Assembly (NCBI GenBank): GCA_000231825.2
Contig: JH720334.1
Location: 268,590-332,589 of the forward strand
DNA length: 64,000 nt
Reading direction: 5' to 3'
Source: Tetrahymena elliotti 4EA
Lineage: Eukaryota > Ciliophora > Oligohymenophorea > Hymenostomatida > Tetrahymenidae
Within the stretch, counting starts at the first letter, position 1, and the number at the start of each line of letters is the position of its first letter. Below the pieces are notes generated by a model, which was not told the DNA's origin, searched no databases, and worked only from the letters and a program-made list of their open reading frames with translations. Positions 1 through 12,842 of this stretch are shown in pieces. A program made the position numbers and the translations under genes.

Positions 1-450
1 TCTTCTTTTATAAATTAGCATCTTACATACCATTTTAATTTGAGGAGCATGTATGTGAAGAACATTCTGAAAAATAAAAACAGCAATTAATTAAGAAATG
101 GAATGAATGAATGAATAAATGAAAGATAGAACTAACAAATAACAAGCAAGCAAAATCTATGAAACTCAATAGACTTGTATTTATTAATATTAAATTTTGT
201 AAGTCAAATAAAGTAAATATGTATACTTTTTTACTTATTTTTAATTTATTTTTGATTAAAAAGTGATTATTTATTATTATAGTAATTATTAATTCATCAA
301 AAAATATTATAATATTAGATCCATTTCATACATAAAAGATATAAGCAAAATAAAAATCATTTATTTTTCAGAAAGTTAGTTTAAAGATTCCAAGAATATA
401 TTTTAGACATTAGATTAAGCTTTAAAGTTTTTCAAGAATTAACTGGTTTA
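1..450. other. AT-rich upstream region of the kinesin gene
   Basis: No gene is visible. The stretch is AT-rich with a short imperfect GAAT/AAAT tetranucleotide run around 101-122. It probably holds the promoter and 5' leader of the kinesin gene that starts at 451. No individual regulatory site can be supported. Confidence 0.5.
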
Positions 451-3400
451 ATGAGTGTTCAAGTTGCTGTTAGAGTCAGACCTTTCAACAATAGAGAAAT
501 TGAATTAGGATCTGAATTATGTGTTGCCATGGAAGGCAACAAAACTACTTTAATCCATTCAGAAGACTAAAAGAAAAATAGAGATTTCTTCTTTGATTTT
601 TCGTTTTGGAGTCATTCGGGATTTGAGCAAGATGAAACAGGATTGGTAAATATCATTTAAATAAATGCTTTAAAGCTTTAAAGTTGAAGTGAGAGATATA
701 AATTGAAAATGAAATAGAAAAAATATTAGCATAAAGTGACTTTCAAAATTATAATAAATAAAAGATTATGCAATTCAAGATTAGAAATTTACATTTTCAT
801 TAAGAAAATATCATTTTATTCCAAATTTGAGAAAATTACACTACAAATTTAAAAACATGAATATTTTTAAAAATTAAAAAATGTTTATGATTATTTTTAT
901 GATATTTTTTATTATAAATTTTTTAAAAGTGCAAAGCTGTAGATTACAAATATTGTGACTAACGTAAAGTATATGATTTAGTTGGTGCTTAAATGCTTGA
1001 TAATGCATGGGAAGGTTATCACTGTTGTCTCTTAGCCTATGGATAAACAGGAGCTGGTAAAAGTTACTCTATGGTAGGATATAAACCTAATAGAGGTATT
1101 GTACCTATAGCTTGTGAAGAAATATTTAAAAGAATAAGCACAAATAATGTAGCTACTACAGAATACGAAGTATGTGTTTCTATGCTTGAAATTTATAATG
1201 AAAAAGTGTAAGATCTTCTTATTCCTTGCAATAAAAGACCTCAAGGTGGTTTACGTATTAGAGAAAATAAAACAATAGGTTTTTATGTAGAGCATTTAAC
1301 AAAGTTTCCAGTTAAAAGTTATGAAGCAATTGAATAAAAAATGGAAGAAGGTTCTAAAAATCGTACTATAGCCTCCACTTAAATGAATGCATCTTCTTCA
1401 AGGTAAAGCATTAATCCTTTTAATTTACTGATAAGACAAAGTTCAAATAAAGAAATATTTATTTACTTGCCAATAAACATGAAACCAAATGATTTTTTTA
1501 TTCTATTTAAATAAAATAGAGCTCATACAATTATAACAGTAGAATTTAGAAAAAGGGAAATGGTTAATGATAAAAGAATTGAAAAGTTTTCTATGATTAA
1601 TTTAGTTGATTTAGCAGGTAGTGAAAAAGTAGGAAAAACAGGTGCCACTGGTGATCGTTTAAAAGAAGGTAAAATAGAATGATTTATAAATTTTCTTTTA
1701 AGATTTGTTAACATATCTATACTGAACAGCTGGTCAAATTAATAAGAGTTTGCACATACTTGGTTTGGTTATTTCAACATTAGCAGAATTAGAAGGAGGT
1801 AAAAAAAATATTAAGGTACCATATAGAGATTCTTGTTTAACTAAGATTTTATGCAATGCCCTTGGTGGTAATAGTAAAACTTTAATGATTTGCGCCATTT
1901 CCCCATCTAATGATAATTATGATGAAACACTTTCTACCTTAAGATATGCTGATCAGGCAAAGAAGATCAAAAATAAAGCTATTGTCAATGAAAGTGCTGT
2001 TGATAAACTTATTAGAGAACTCACACAAGAAAATTAGAAACTTAAGAATACTATCTAAGAGCTTAGAAACAAGATGTGTAAATAAATTTTTTAAAAATAT
2101 AATTAAAGAATAGCTTGATGTTTTTATTTTTTGATATAAATTTACTGATTTTTCTCTTTGTTTCTACTGTGTTTTATATAAGAAAATTACATATCAAAAA
2201 AAGAAATAAAAATTTTAATTTCAAAATTTAATTTTAAATTAATGACCAAATTGTTTGTTAATGAATAATAGTACAAAATCCCAACAACTTAAGTGCAAAA
2301 GAGGTGGAAGAGCTTGAAGATTAGTTATAAGCTATGGATGAATTGATGATTGATATGTAGATGACCCATTAATAAAGAGTAGATGAGTAAGAAAAAGAGT
2401 AAAATGAGTAAGAAGAAAATGAAAATGATGACGTCATTGAACAAAAGATTCATTTAACCAATCTAAATGAAGATCCTGTTCTTAATAATAAAATAAAATT
2501 CTCATTGGACAAAGAATGCATTTATGTTGGACGTAAGAATGCTACTCCTTTACCTGACATAATCCTTGGCAGTATGGGTATTAAAGAAAAACATGCTTAT
2601 TTTATAAAATTGCTTGATAAATTATATTTAGTTCCTTATGAGGTATTTTTAATATTTTTTAAAGTTAAATTAATTATTTTTGTTTAAATTTAGGAAAGCT
2701 GCAGTGAATATATTCATCTTAATGGTGAGAGAGTTAATTAATAAACAGAAATTTTTCATATGGATAGAATTGTTTTTGGTACTAATTCTACATTTTTAGT
2801 CATAATCCCCAATGGAAAGCAAAGAGAAGGTGAAGTACTACCAAAAGAAATAGATTGGGAATTCGCCTAGGAAGAAATTTCAAAAAAATCAGAAAAATTG
2901 ATAAATAAAAATGCTTAGAATAAAGAGCAAGAACTAAGAGAAGAAAGTAATTATTTTTTGTAATAAGATTTAATAAATTAAAATATTTTTTTATTGAAAT
3001 AAATTTAAGCTTTGAGAAAAATGAAGGAGTTTGAGTAACAAAGACTCCAAGAAAAAGAAGAAAATGAAGTAAAGATCAAGGAGTAAAAACTGATTTATGA
3101 ATAGAAACTAATAGAATTAGAAGGAAAAATGAAAGAGGTATTTAATTTATCAAAAGAATAAAAAATAACTTTGAGTATTAAAAGGAATCAGAAAAGTAAA
3201 AATTAGAGAAAGAGAAACTTGAAGCTGAAAGGTAATGTAATGAAATTGTTTAGAAGCTTGAGGCTGAAAGAATTCAAAAGGAACTTGAAAGAGAGAAATA
3301 AAAATAAACGTTGTAAGCAGAAGAATAATTGCGTTTATACAAGATAAGATCTAAATAATCTCTTGAATAAAAATTGTAGAGAGCCTTACCTAAGATCTAT

Positions 3401-5140
3401 GAAGTTGGATTTATTTCTAAAGAACTTAAAAGAGACATTATCTTTTCACCTAAAATTTTATACACCTATGCAGATTAATGCGAAATTAATACCATGAAAG
3501 AGAGAAGCAAAATGCCTAAAATTTAGATTTTAGTAATTTCTTTCATTTATTAACTTAATAAAATTTTTAATATTTATCATTTTCATAAATAGGTTTAAAA
3601 CAATGAAGAAGGTAGTGAATATGTTTGGGATCTAGAAAAATTCTAGAATAGATATTATATTATTAAAGGTCTTCTTGATCGTTATTTTGAAACTAATCAA
3701 ATCCCTGTAATTTTTACTTGTTATCAAAATTAATTTAAAAAAAAATTTTTAAACCAATTTAGGAACTTTAATAAAACGAAGACCCTTTCTGGGACCCTCC
3801 TGAGCCTTTCTTAATTGGGTAAGGGTTTTTGAAGTTATTGGGGCTAGCTTATGGTTTAGATAGTTAGACTTAAATTACTTTGGTTGGAGATAATGGACAA
3901 TGTGGATATTTAAATGTTGGATTTATTCCTTGTGATGAGACAGGAGAGGTGTTATACGATGATGAAAACAATGAAGGTATGGCTATAGAAGACCCAAATG
4001 ATCTTCTTAACTAAAGATTAGATTTCAAACTTTTCATCAAGGAAGGATCTCTTCCATAAAATTTTTGTACTGATACATTTGTTGAATATAGTTTGCTTAC
4101 ATCAGACAACATCATGGCAAAATACAGAACCAAAAAAGTAAACATATTAATTACTTTATGATTTTAAAAGTTAAAATGTAAAATAAACAAAATAATTAGA
4201 TTGAAGGCAAGAATCCCAACCCTGATTATAGTTATTCTTTCTTACACAGCTATACTAACATATAATAAAATGTTATCAAATATCTAAGCAACTATACTTT
4301 GTAGTTCAAGGTATTTGGTTTTGATGACTCTAGAATTGAGAAAATGAAAAGATCTTAACAAAATAGAAAAAATATGATGAATCAAAAGAGAATGATTCCA
4401 GTCGAAGAACAAATGGAGAGACAGAAAAAAGGTAAATTTGCTTTTTGAATTTCTAAAAGAAAACTTCATGAATACTTTTTTACAAATTTAGATTAGAAAA
4501 GTCAATTTTAATAAGGCAATAAATTAGAAGGCCCTTAAATTCTTAAAATAGAAAATAAGTTTTAACCTCAAAAAGTAACTGAGTATAAACCATCTAACAA
4601 ATAAGATTCCTACTCTTCAGCTAATACTTCTTTATCTGGATCTAAGATCAATTAAGAATCACCAGAAAAGCAATAAAGTCGCTCATATTAGCCTGGCAAT
4701 AACTTATATCCATCATCAAATGAGAAAGATAAATATAGTGAAAGCTCAGAAAATAGTAGTCCAGTTAAAAAAGTGAATTTAAACCCTCCTCTTTCTGCAC
4801 GTTACAATGATAGAACAAATACTGAACCCGCTGAATAAATAAACTCATTCTAACCATAATAATAAAGCAAAGTTAATAATTAAATAAGTAAATTAGATAT
4901 TTCTATCTTTGTTTTATCTCAATTTAATTTATTTTATTTCAAGATGATACAAAAAGAAGAAGCTCACAAGATGATTCTTAAATTAAAAAGAATTAGAAGA
5001 ATGATAAAGCTAATAAAGGCAAAAAGGGAAAAGATTAAAATTGCAGTAAATAAATTAAATTTTCTTCATTAAATTAAGATTAATTCAAATTTATTTTAAT
5101 TTAAAAAAAAAGATATTTTTTGATAGAGTTAAAAGTGTGA
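451..5140 (+). CDS. Kinesin-3 family motor protein with FHA domain (13 exons)
   Basis: Microtubule plus-end motor of the KIF1/Unc104 type, read with TAA/TAG as Gln. Exons: 451-645, 930-1402, 1520-1668, 1730-2077, 2272-2642, 2694-2946, 3010-3137, 3176-3532, 3593-3706, 3763-4137, 4200-4431, 4492-4887, 4944-5140, giving 1195 aa in frame. The motor domain shows the P-loop [11 protein letters not shown] (about residue 103), switch I NASSSRAH (the usual last Ser is Ala), switch II DLAGSE and the family signature FWSH. The neck helix follows [12 protein letters not shown]. An FHA domain lies near residues 430-530 ([23 protein letters not shown]), then a Glu/Lys/Gln coiled coil and a KIF1-like stalk region. 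The tail is basic and low in complexity. The first ATG was chosen because [16 protein letters not shown] is the canonical beta-1 strand. The last exon's 3' end is the least certain part. No PH domain is seen, so cargo binding may differ from animal KIF1. Confidence 0.93.
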
Positions 5141-6448
5141 AAAAATAAATTTGATATGTTTTAATTTTAAAGCATAAATAAATTTAGAAAATTTGAAAAT
5201 AAAAGGATTTCTGTAATAAAGTAATAACTACTACTAATAATACCATGTTTTAACAAAATCAATGTTAATTACATTAGAAATAATAATAATAATAAAAATT
5301 ATAAATAAATAGATCTTAAAAAATAAAAATAAATTAACCCAAAAAGATTAATAACTATTCTGTAACTATAAATATTAATTTATATTCACCTTATTTTATT
5401 TTTAAAATAAATATCTTTTCGAAAATATATTTATTATTCTTTTTATTTTAATGATTACTTTCATTATTTTAAAATATTTAATTAATTTTCAATAAATTTA
5501 TTTCATAAATAATCTTCTAAAAAACCTTTAGAATTTTAGCAATAATTTAGTGATTTTTTTCTTCTTATTTTTAGAAAATTTGGAATCATATATATTATTC
5601 AATTTTTTAAAGCAAAAAAATATATTTTTTAACTGAATTTGATTCTGGCAATCAAAGATTTAATTTATCCTATTTACATTCAATTATTGATCATATTTTT
5701 TAATTATTATGCAAATTAATAAATAGATTTGATTATTAATATTCATATATACTACAAGAAATATTTAATAAGTAAAAAATTCATACAAAAAATGTGAATA
5801 GCATTAGTTAAGTTATCTTAAAGAAGACATAAAAAAATAAAATGTATTCAAGTAACATAACTAACTATGAATAAATATTGCTTAGAAAATTTATAAATGA
5901 ACCTCTACATCTCTTTCAAAATATTTTCTAAAAAAAAAATAAAAATTTAGATTAAAAAAATTAAATGAAATTTATAAAAATAAAAACTTACTTTAGATAA
6001 GAAGAAATATTTACTTGATTTTTAGTAATAATTTTCTATGATTGAAATACTTGATTAAATAATTAAATACATGTGAATTAATTATATGTTTTTCTAACCA
6101 ATGATAAAACAATCTTAGGCTTGTTCTGTAAAATTAAAATAAATTGATACATATTTTCTTATTTTAAATTTTTGATATTGCTTTTGATACCCACATTTCT
6201 ATGGGTTTATGAATACATGTTTGGTTATGCGATGGTAGAAAATTAAATAAGTTATTTAATACTTTTAAATAAATTGATAATTGAATAATTTTAGAAGCTA
6301 ATTAAAAGAAAGTAAAAAGTAGAAATTTTATTTAATTTCAATCACTAACTCTTATTAATTCAGTTCAATCACTTTGTTTGAGATAAAGGTAATTTAGAAA
6401 AAGAAGTTAAAAAATAAAAAAACTAATTATCAATAGTGATAAAAAGAC
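5141..6448. other. Intergenic, AT-rich
   Basis: About 1.3 kb between two plus-strand genes. It contains A/T homopolymers and TAA/ATT-rich sequence and no coding-like open frame in either strand. It should contain the kinesin 3' UTR and the promoter of the next gene, but I can point to no defined signal. Confidence 0.5.
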
Positions 6449-9265
6449 ATGTCAATCATCAATAATTTAAAAATAATGACTAATCATTAGGTTTAGACCA
6501 ATTTACCACCAATTGCAAAAGGAGTAAATCAAAATTCAAACAATAATGATAAGTTTAACAATATTGACAATATCAACTATGATGTCCCTCAAAGCCAAAA
6601 TTCTACTAAACATTCTGGTTCTATTCAATCAAGTCAGAATAGGTCTTTGGAATTTCATAGATAAAACAAATAAAATAGGCAATCATTTTAGTAGCAAGAT
6701 ACTTAATCAAACAAAATCATCCAAAAAGTAAAACCTAACAACTCATAAAAAATTTAAAATGATGCCAGTAATTTATCTAGCAAATATAATACTTAGAGCC
6801 AAGAGTTTTATAGGGATGATGATATCTAGTTTTCTAGAGAATAAAGCAAAGAAGATTATCAAGAATTTATTGAGATCAAATAAAATGGAGATTTACATTA
6901 TTATGACTAGAAAAATTAAAAGGTGTCAAATGCAAAAGACAAGCAATTGAAATAACCGTTTGTTCCTTACAAATTTCGCAAAAGTAGCAATCCCTCTGTA
7001 AATACAAACAGTTTAGATTAAAATAATTTTTATTACAACTCTAAGGGATACTTACAAAATGAAAGCAATATTTACGCTGCAGATTTTATAATAAATATTT
7101 CTGAAGGAGAGGTTTCCAAAGAAGAGTATAGAGATCCCATTTTAAATGTGGAGAAGCATAGAAAAGATTTTGGAATCAACATAGCTCAAAAAATGAATAG
7201 ATTCTACAATATTAAAGCATTAACAAATAAAAGTTAGCAGCTTTAACTAGCATTTGACAATGCTAATAATCTTTTTATTGTAGACTAGAGAGATGAAAAT
7301 TACCTTTCTTAAACCGTGATGAATCTTAATATTGATATGAGCACAAGAAAGCATCAATCTTAAAATATATTATAATAGATCATATAAGAAAAGAGAAATT
7401 CAATAAATTAAATTGAAGGCTTATCTCATAGCATAACTACAAATGGAAAAGAATCTCTGCTCAGCGAATTATCAAAAAAGTCACATTTAAAAGCTTAGTT
7501 ACAGATGTAAAGCTAAAGCAATATGATAAAACCTAAATATATGCTATATCATAATATAAATTCAAGATAAATTTCACCTAAAAGCAATAAAAATACAATT
7601 ATTAATTCACCAATCAGTTAATATTCTAATTAAAATAACTTAAACAATAATTTTCCAAAGAATAATAACAATGATTTTTCAGGTTCTGCTTAATATAAAA
7701 ATAACTCAAATCAAGTTGTCATGTCAAGAAATAACTCAAATCACTTAACTCCTACTTCTCCAATTTCTCAATTTGATAGGTTTGCTAATAAGAAGCCAGA
7801 GATTCCTTTAGTTAATACAAGAAAAGCTTTATTTAAATACACTAATAGCAAAAAGCAAGTTAAATGGAACACAGAAGGTAGTTTAGTTAGATCTTAAAAT
7901 TTTAAAAACTAGTCAGATTTTTCTCAAGAAAATTTAAAAACTACCACTGAAACAGCATGTTTTTCTAGATTATCTGACCTGTTTCATAATTAACAGCTAA
8001 ACACCTATTCTTCAACAAATAAAAACCAACCCTTGTTTTCAAAATAAACTTAATAAGGAAAACCTTATTTTTAACAAGGAATTAATTTTTCAGAAAGTTT
8101 GAAAACATGGAAAGTGAAGTAATTTAATGATGATTTTAACAAAATATCTAAGGAATTGAAAAAATCATATTATAGAGGTTAACTTAATAATAAATTTGAT
8201 AGCAAAAATTAAACTGCGTATTTCACAACAAACGGAATGTATGGATTCTTTTGTTCCAAAACTGAAGAAGCGAATAGAAAATCTGAATAACCAAATTAAG
8301 AAAAGCCAAAAAGTTAAGAAGCCTAAAACATAGATATAAATTCATTAAACAAGCAACCAATAACAATGCAGAATCAATAAACAGATGTAAAAACACCAAG
8401 AAAAGAATAAAGTTATAATAATTTAAAAGAGCTCTTCCTCCAAAAGATGGTAGAAGATGAAGAACAAAAATAGCAATCACAATCCAATTAAGTGTAAGAA
8501 AATATTGATGCATAAGGTATTAAATAAAATGAATCAGCTATGCAAAATGACAAATAAAAAAAACCAAACGATTCTCCAAAAGAAATCTACTAATCTGAAA
8601 CTTTGAAGACAAGCTCTTCAAAAAATAAGATAGAAATGCCGAAAAAGGATATGAATCAAATAAAATCTAATTTAAAAAATATATAAGATTTGATGATTGG
8701 AAATTTAAAATAGCCAATTCACAAATAAAAAAATGAAATTAAAGGAAGTAATACAGCAAGAGAAATATATTAACATACTTTAGAAGATGACGAAATTACT
8801 GGATGGATTAGTAGGAAAAAATCTGATACATTATTACAGGATAGAATTAATTTTTCTTCATAATCTTAATCAAAAACAAGCATTTAATTTAGAAAAAATC
8901 TAAATCCAAGCATTGGTAATTCTGTAAATAACTAACAAGATTATAACAAAAACTTGTTCAACTCTAGCAATGGTGTTAATAGCTTTTAACTAATTCCTAA
9001 GAGTAGTTAAAGTAATAACAATATCTAAAATAGTTAAAATTCTATTGGAGTTAATACAATCAATAATTAGTAAAATAATCATAAAGATCCTAATTTAATA
9101 TCTAAAATAACTGAATATGGAGAATCCTATGATTACTCTTTAGATAATAGTAACTTTATATAAAATAGAATGGCAGGATTTATGACAAGAGATAAAAACG
9201 ATGATGATGAAGATCTTAAAAACTATCTGCATTTATAAAACATAATTCCATCTTTAATCAAATGA
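6449..9265 (+). CDS. Gln/Asn/Ser-rich hypothetical protein, single exon, 938 aa
   Basis: An uninterrupted 2817-nt frame from ATG 6449 to TGA 9263 under the ciliate code. The product is hydrophilic and dominated by Gln, Asn, Ser and Lys, with no signal peptide or membrane segment. It looks largely disordered, with short ordered-looking islands: about residues 200-260 (FIINISEGEVSKEEY, then KHRKDFGINIAQKMNRF) and a region near 540-600 containing KQFNDDFNKISKELKKSY and YFTTNGMYGFFCSK. The acidic C-terminus has DKNDDDEDLKNYL. A standard-code reading gives only fragments of about 60-96 residues. No domain was recognised. It stands alone between the kinesin (same strand) and an MFS gene on the opposite strand. 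Scaffold or cytoskeletal roles are possible but would be guesses. Confidence 0.85.
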
Positions 9266-9870
9266 AAATATCTAAGAAAATTTTTGTAATAATAATTACT
9301 ATATTAAATAAACAAATAAAAACTGTTAATAGAATTATGATATTTTGAAATTCTTAAATTATATTAATATTATAAACTTTTAAATTTATATTATGTATTT
9401 ATTAATCACATTAAAGTATTCTTCTAACTTTTACTGTTTTATTTTCTTTTTTAAATATTTTACAAATACTTTAAATAATTTATTCATTTGAACACACTTA
9501 TTCTATATTCAAGAAAAGTTTGACAAATTTAAAATTTCTTACATTTAAATATGTATTAACATTAAAGAAAAGTTTCAACAAATTTAAAATATTCTACTTT
9601 TACCTACTCTGTAATTAAACTCTATCAGAAATTTTGAATTACAAATATCATAGAATATTTGTCAAAGCAATATTTTAAATTAATTGATTTAAGATTCTCT
9701 TTGTTTCTTCTTTCATTACAGTATTAATTAGGATTATCAAAAAAATATTAGAAAAAAAATGGTTTAATAAATAATTTGAAATCATACATTAGTAATGTAA
9801 TTCTCAAAATATTTTAATGATCATTCCATCTTTATATATTAAAATTTTCAAAAGCCAGATTAAAAAATTA
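9266..9870. other. Convergent intergenic spacer
   Basis: About 600 bp between the TGA of a plus-strand gene and the TGA of a minus-strand gene, so it should hold two 3' UTRs. It is AT-rich with two near-copies of the phrase AGAAAAGTTT(G/C)A at about 9511 and 9566. I see no gene in it. Confidence 0.5.
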
Positions 9871-11478
9871 TCAATCTATTCTGGTTTTATTCAATAAATT
9901 AAGCTCTATTTAGTTATTTTCATCATTTTATTGGTCATTTTTATTTCTTATCTCATCAATTTCATCATTTAAAGGTTTATTTAGGGTTTCTGGTAAAAAA
10001 TATGTTGGTGCAAGAGCGAAACTACCAATTATACCAAAAGAAACAAGAGGAGAAATGCCTAGGCTTCTACTTAGTGTTATAATAAAAGAAGATAAAATAC
10101 TACCTGAAATACCTACTCCTCTTATAAATCCAACTCCTAAACTTCTTACTGGAGTTGGGTATAGTTCAGGGAAATATGAACCTACAACTACAAAATATGA
10201 GGTGATTGAAATCCTAGAAAGAAAGTAAAGAAGTATTTAGATAAACTTCTAATAACAACTACTCTCTTTGCAAGATTCGGTTATTGGAAAAACTATAAAT
10301 AAAAAGCTAAATAAACTGCTTAAAAGTTAAAAAAGTAATAAGGAAGGCTTTCTTTTGTGAGTGTTCAAAACATTTGCCAGGAACACAAATGATAACAATT
10401 CAGCACAAAATCCTATTGTAGCATTGATAAAAATATTAAAGCCAAAGTAAGAAACTGAGAATTGTGTTCCATAATTAAAGAAAACCATTAAAAACCTTTA
10501 AAATGAGCATAACACTGTCACAGATCTGGTAGATTTGTATTGGAATAATGTAAGATAAGAATAAACCTGCTACTTATTTGTTAATTGGTATTTGTTAAAA
10601 TCAATTTGATCTTTTGATAAATTTTATGTCTAATTTGCTTAATCTATTTAATTTCTAGTTTATATTTCATTTAAGCAGTCAACTAGCTTTGAAGTGTCTT
10701 TATTTAAGTAGAACCTAGGACTTTCAATTATGTAAAAATTAGTAAATAATAAAAGAATCATAGGAATTAGAAACCAATATCTGATTAAAACTATCCAATT
10801 GTTATCAAAAACATATCCAATTAAATTAATTACACCTTAACTTAATGTATATCCCAATAGCAAATATCCAGTTTTTACTTTTCTAAATTAACCTAAAGAC
10901 TACTCGCTTAAAATTATAAAAGCTAAAGTAGTAGCAGGATAAATTCCGAATCCACTTAAAAATTAACCTGCTAGTACCATAGCAATATTATCAGAATATG
11001 CTAAAATTGCAGTTCCAAGTACACCAAATACCCATGATAGTATCATAGGAGATCTTCTCCCCTTTAAATCACTTAGAAAACTAAAAAAGAATTATCCAAA
11101 AAATGAGCCAATAAAAACAAAGCTAAGACTTAAATTTTTAAGATATTAACGATCACAGTATAACTAAAATTGTAGACTTAAAGTCTAATTACTTTCAGGT
11201 GAAATCATGAAACTCCCTTCACTGCAGGCTTGTTCTTACTTGCATTTCATACCATTTTAGCATAAAAAAATAGGATCTTCAAAATAATATGGCCCTCCTA
11301 CAAAAATAAAAGAACCAAATATTCCTTATGCAAGCAAAATAAAAAATAGAATTCTTTAGTATCTTCCTTGAGGATTAACGAATTCCAAACATTAATCCAT
11401 ATCCAATTTATTTTCTTATTTACCATTATATATTATATTCTCTTCCTCTTTATTTTAGGTTTTTTAATTCTCTGTCAT
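9871..11478 (-). CDS. MFS transporter, organic cation/solute carrier 22-like, 535 aa
   Basis: Membrane carrier of the major facilitator superfamily. One exon, ATG at 11476-11478, TGA at 9871-9873, 1608 nt. The layout is SLC22/OCT-like. A first membrane segment (ILFFILLAQGIFGSFIFVGG) is followed by a Cys-containing extracellular loop (FLCQNGMKCK, QACSEGS, then LYCDRQYLKNLSLS). The MFS inter-helix motif is FLSDLKGRRSPMILSW after TM2. ESPRFYL follows TM6, and the second half carries PELYPTPVRSLGVGF and the C-terminal PETLNKPLNDEIDE motif. Both halves show about six hydrophobic segments. The family moves organic cations, anions or zwitterions; the substrate here cannot be inferred. It probably acts at the plasma membrane or a vacuole. 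The N-terminal cytosolic tail is Gln/Glu-rich. Confidence 0.9.
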
Positions 11479-12842
11479 TTTGTTAACTCTTAAAATTTAA
11501 TCAATCTCTACATATCCAAAAAACTAATAAAATCGACCAAAATTTTTATTTTTTGAAAAAATATTTAATAAGGTTTTTGTCCCAAAAAATTTTTTTGAAT
11601 AAATGTGTAATAAATGCTCATCAAAAGAAGTGTAAAAAAAAAAAAAATTTGTTTTGAAGTAAAATTTTAAGTTAAAAAATAATCTTTATGATAATGTGTG
11701 TAATTTAAAAACAATAATTTTGCTGAAAGAAGATAAAAATCAAATAATTAACATCCTTACATATACATAGATAAATAACATTATCTAGAATGAGTAAAAA
11801 TTAATAAATTAATAAGATAAAAGTTAGGTAACAATACATACATTAGCTATTCTAGAGTAAAAAAATGAAAATATAAAGTGAGAATGATAGAAGATTAGAT
11901 TGGATGAATTATATATTATTAGCAATTGTAAATAAAAATACTATTATTTATATAAAGGAGATAGAGGTTACGTAATAAAATGAGAAATAAATAATTTAAT
12001 TTGCTTGCCAAGAGAAATCATTAAATTTATAAATCTATAAAAAATTCTTTGATTCATAAACTTTACAATTTTATTTTTTATAGTTTAAAACAAAAGTTTG
12101 ATTCTGGTTAATTTTACCAAATCATTACTGTTATTGTTGGTTGTTGAATGTGACTATTTTTTATTCCTCAGGAATTTTAAACTACTTTCTTAATTAGGAT
12201 TAAACTCATTAAAATAAATATAATATGATGAATATTTAGATTTCTATCCATTTTTTGGTTACTTATTTAAATATTTTATTCTTGGTAAATAATTTTAGTC
12301 CTTATTTTTTAAATAGTAATAAATGCACTATTTGTTGATATCTAATATTATATTAGTGATGTGATTGTTTTTTTTGTTTGTTTCTCTTTGGCATTAGCAT
12401 AGAAGGTAATATATTAAGTTAGTTTAATTATTTATAAAACTCGATAGATGGATGGAGAGATTATTTATTTAAAATATTGATATTAATTATTATGGTTATT
12501 ATTTTTATTCTTTTTCTAGAATAGAATTAACAGGTTGACTCTAGAAATGGCTATTATTAAAATTATTATTGCTGTTTGATTACTGCTGACAAATTGTATT
12601 GGTTGATTGCTTTTTATAAATTATTGGATTTCACTAAATTGATGATTGATTGCTAGGTATTTATATATTTTTTAGTTGAGAATTAATTATTAATATATTA
12701 GGTATTTTTAACAATCATTTAAGGTTGGTTATTAGTTTATTAGGAAGATTTAAATGGTTAATGTAGATCTTTTCATAAATTAATTATTCAATAGAGCTCA
12801 TTCAACTCTAACTTGGTATTATTTTTATAGATTTAAAAGATT
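11479..12842. other. Intergenic, 5' of the MFS gene and 3' of the PWWP gene
   Basis: About 1.4 kb with no coding-like frame. The part nearest 11479 should carry the promoter of the MFS gene, which reads leftward. The part near 12842 should carry the 3' UTR of the PWWP gene. It contains T-rich tracts and scattered GATGGATGG-like short runs near 12447 but no clear element. Confidence 0.5.
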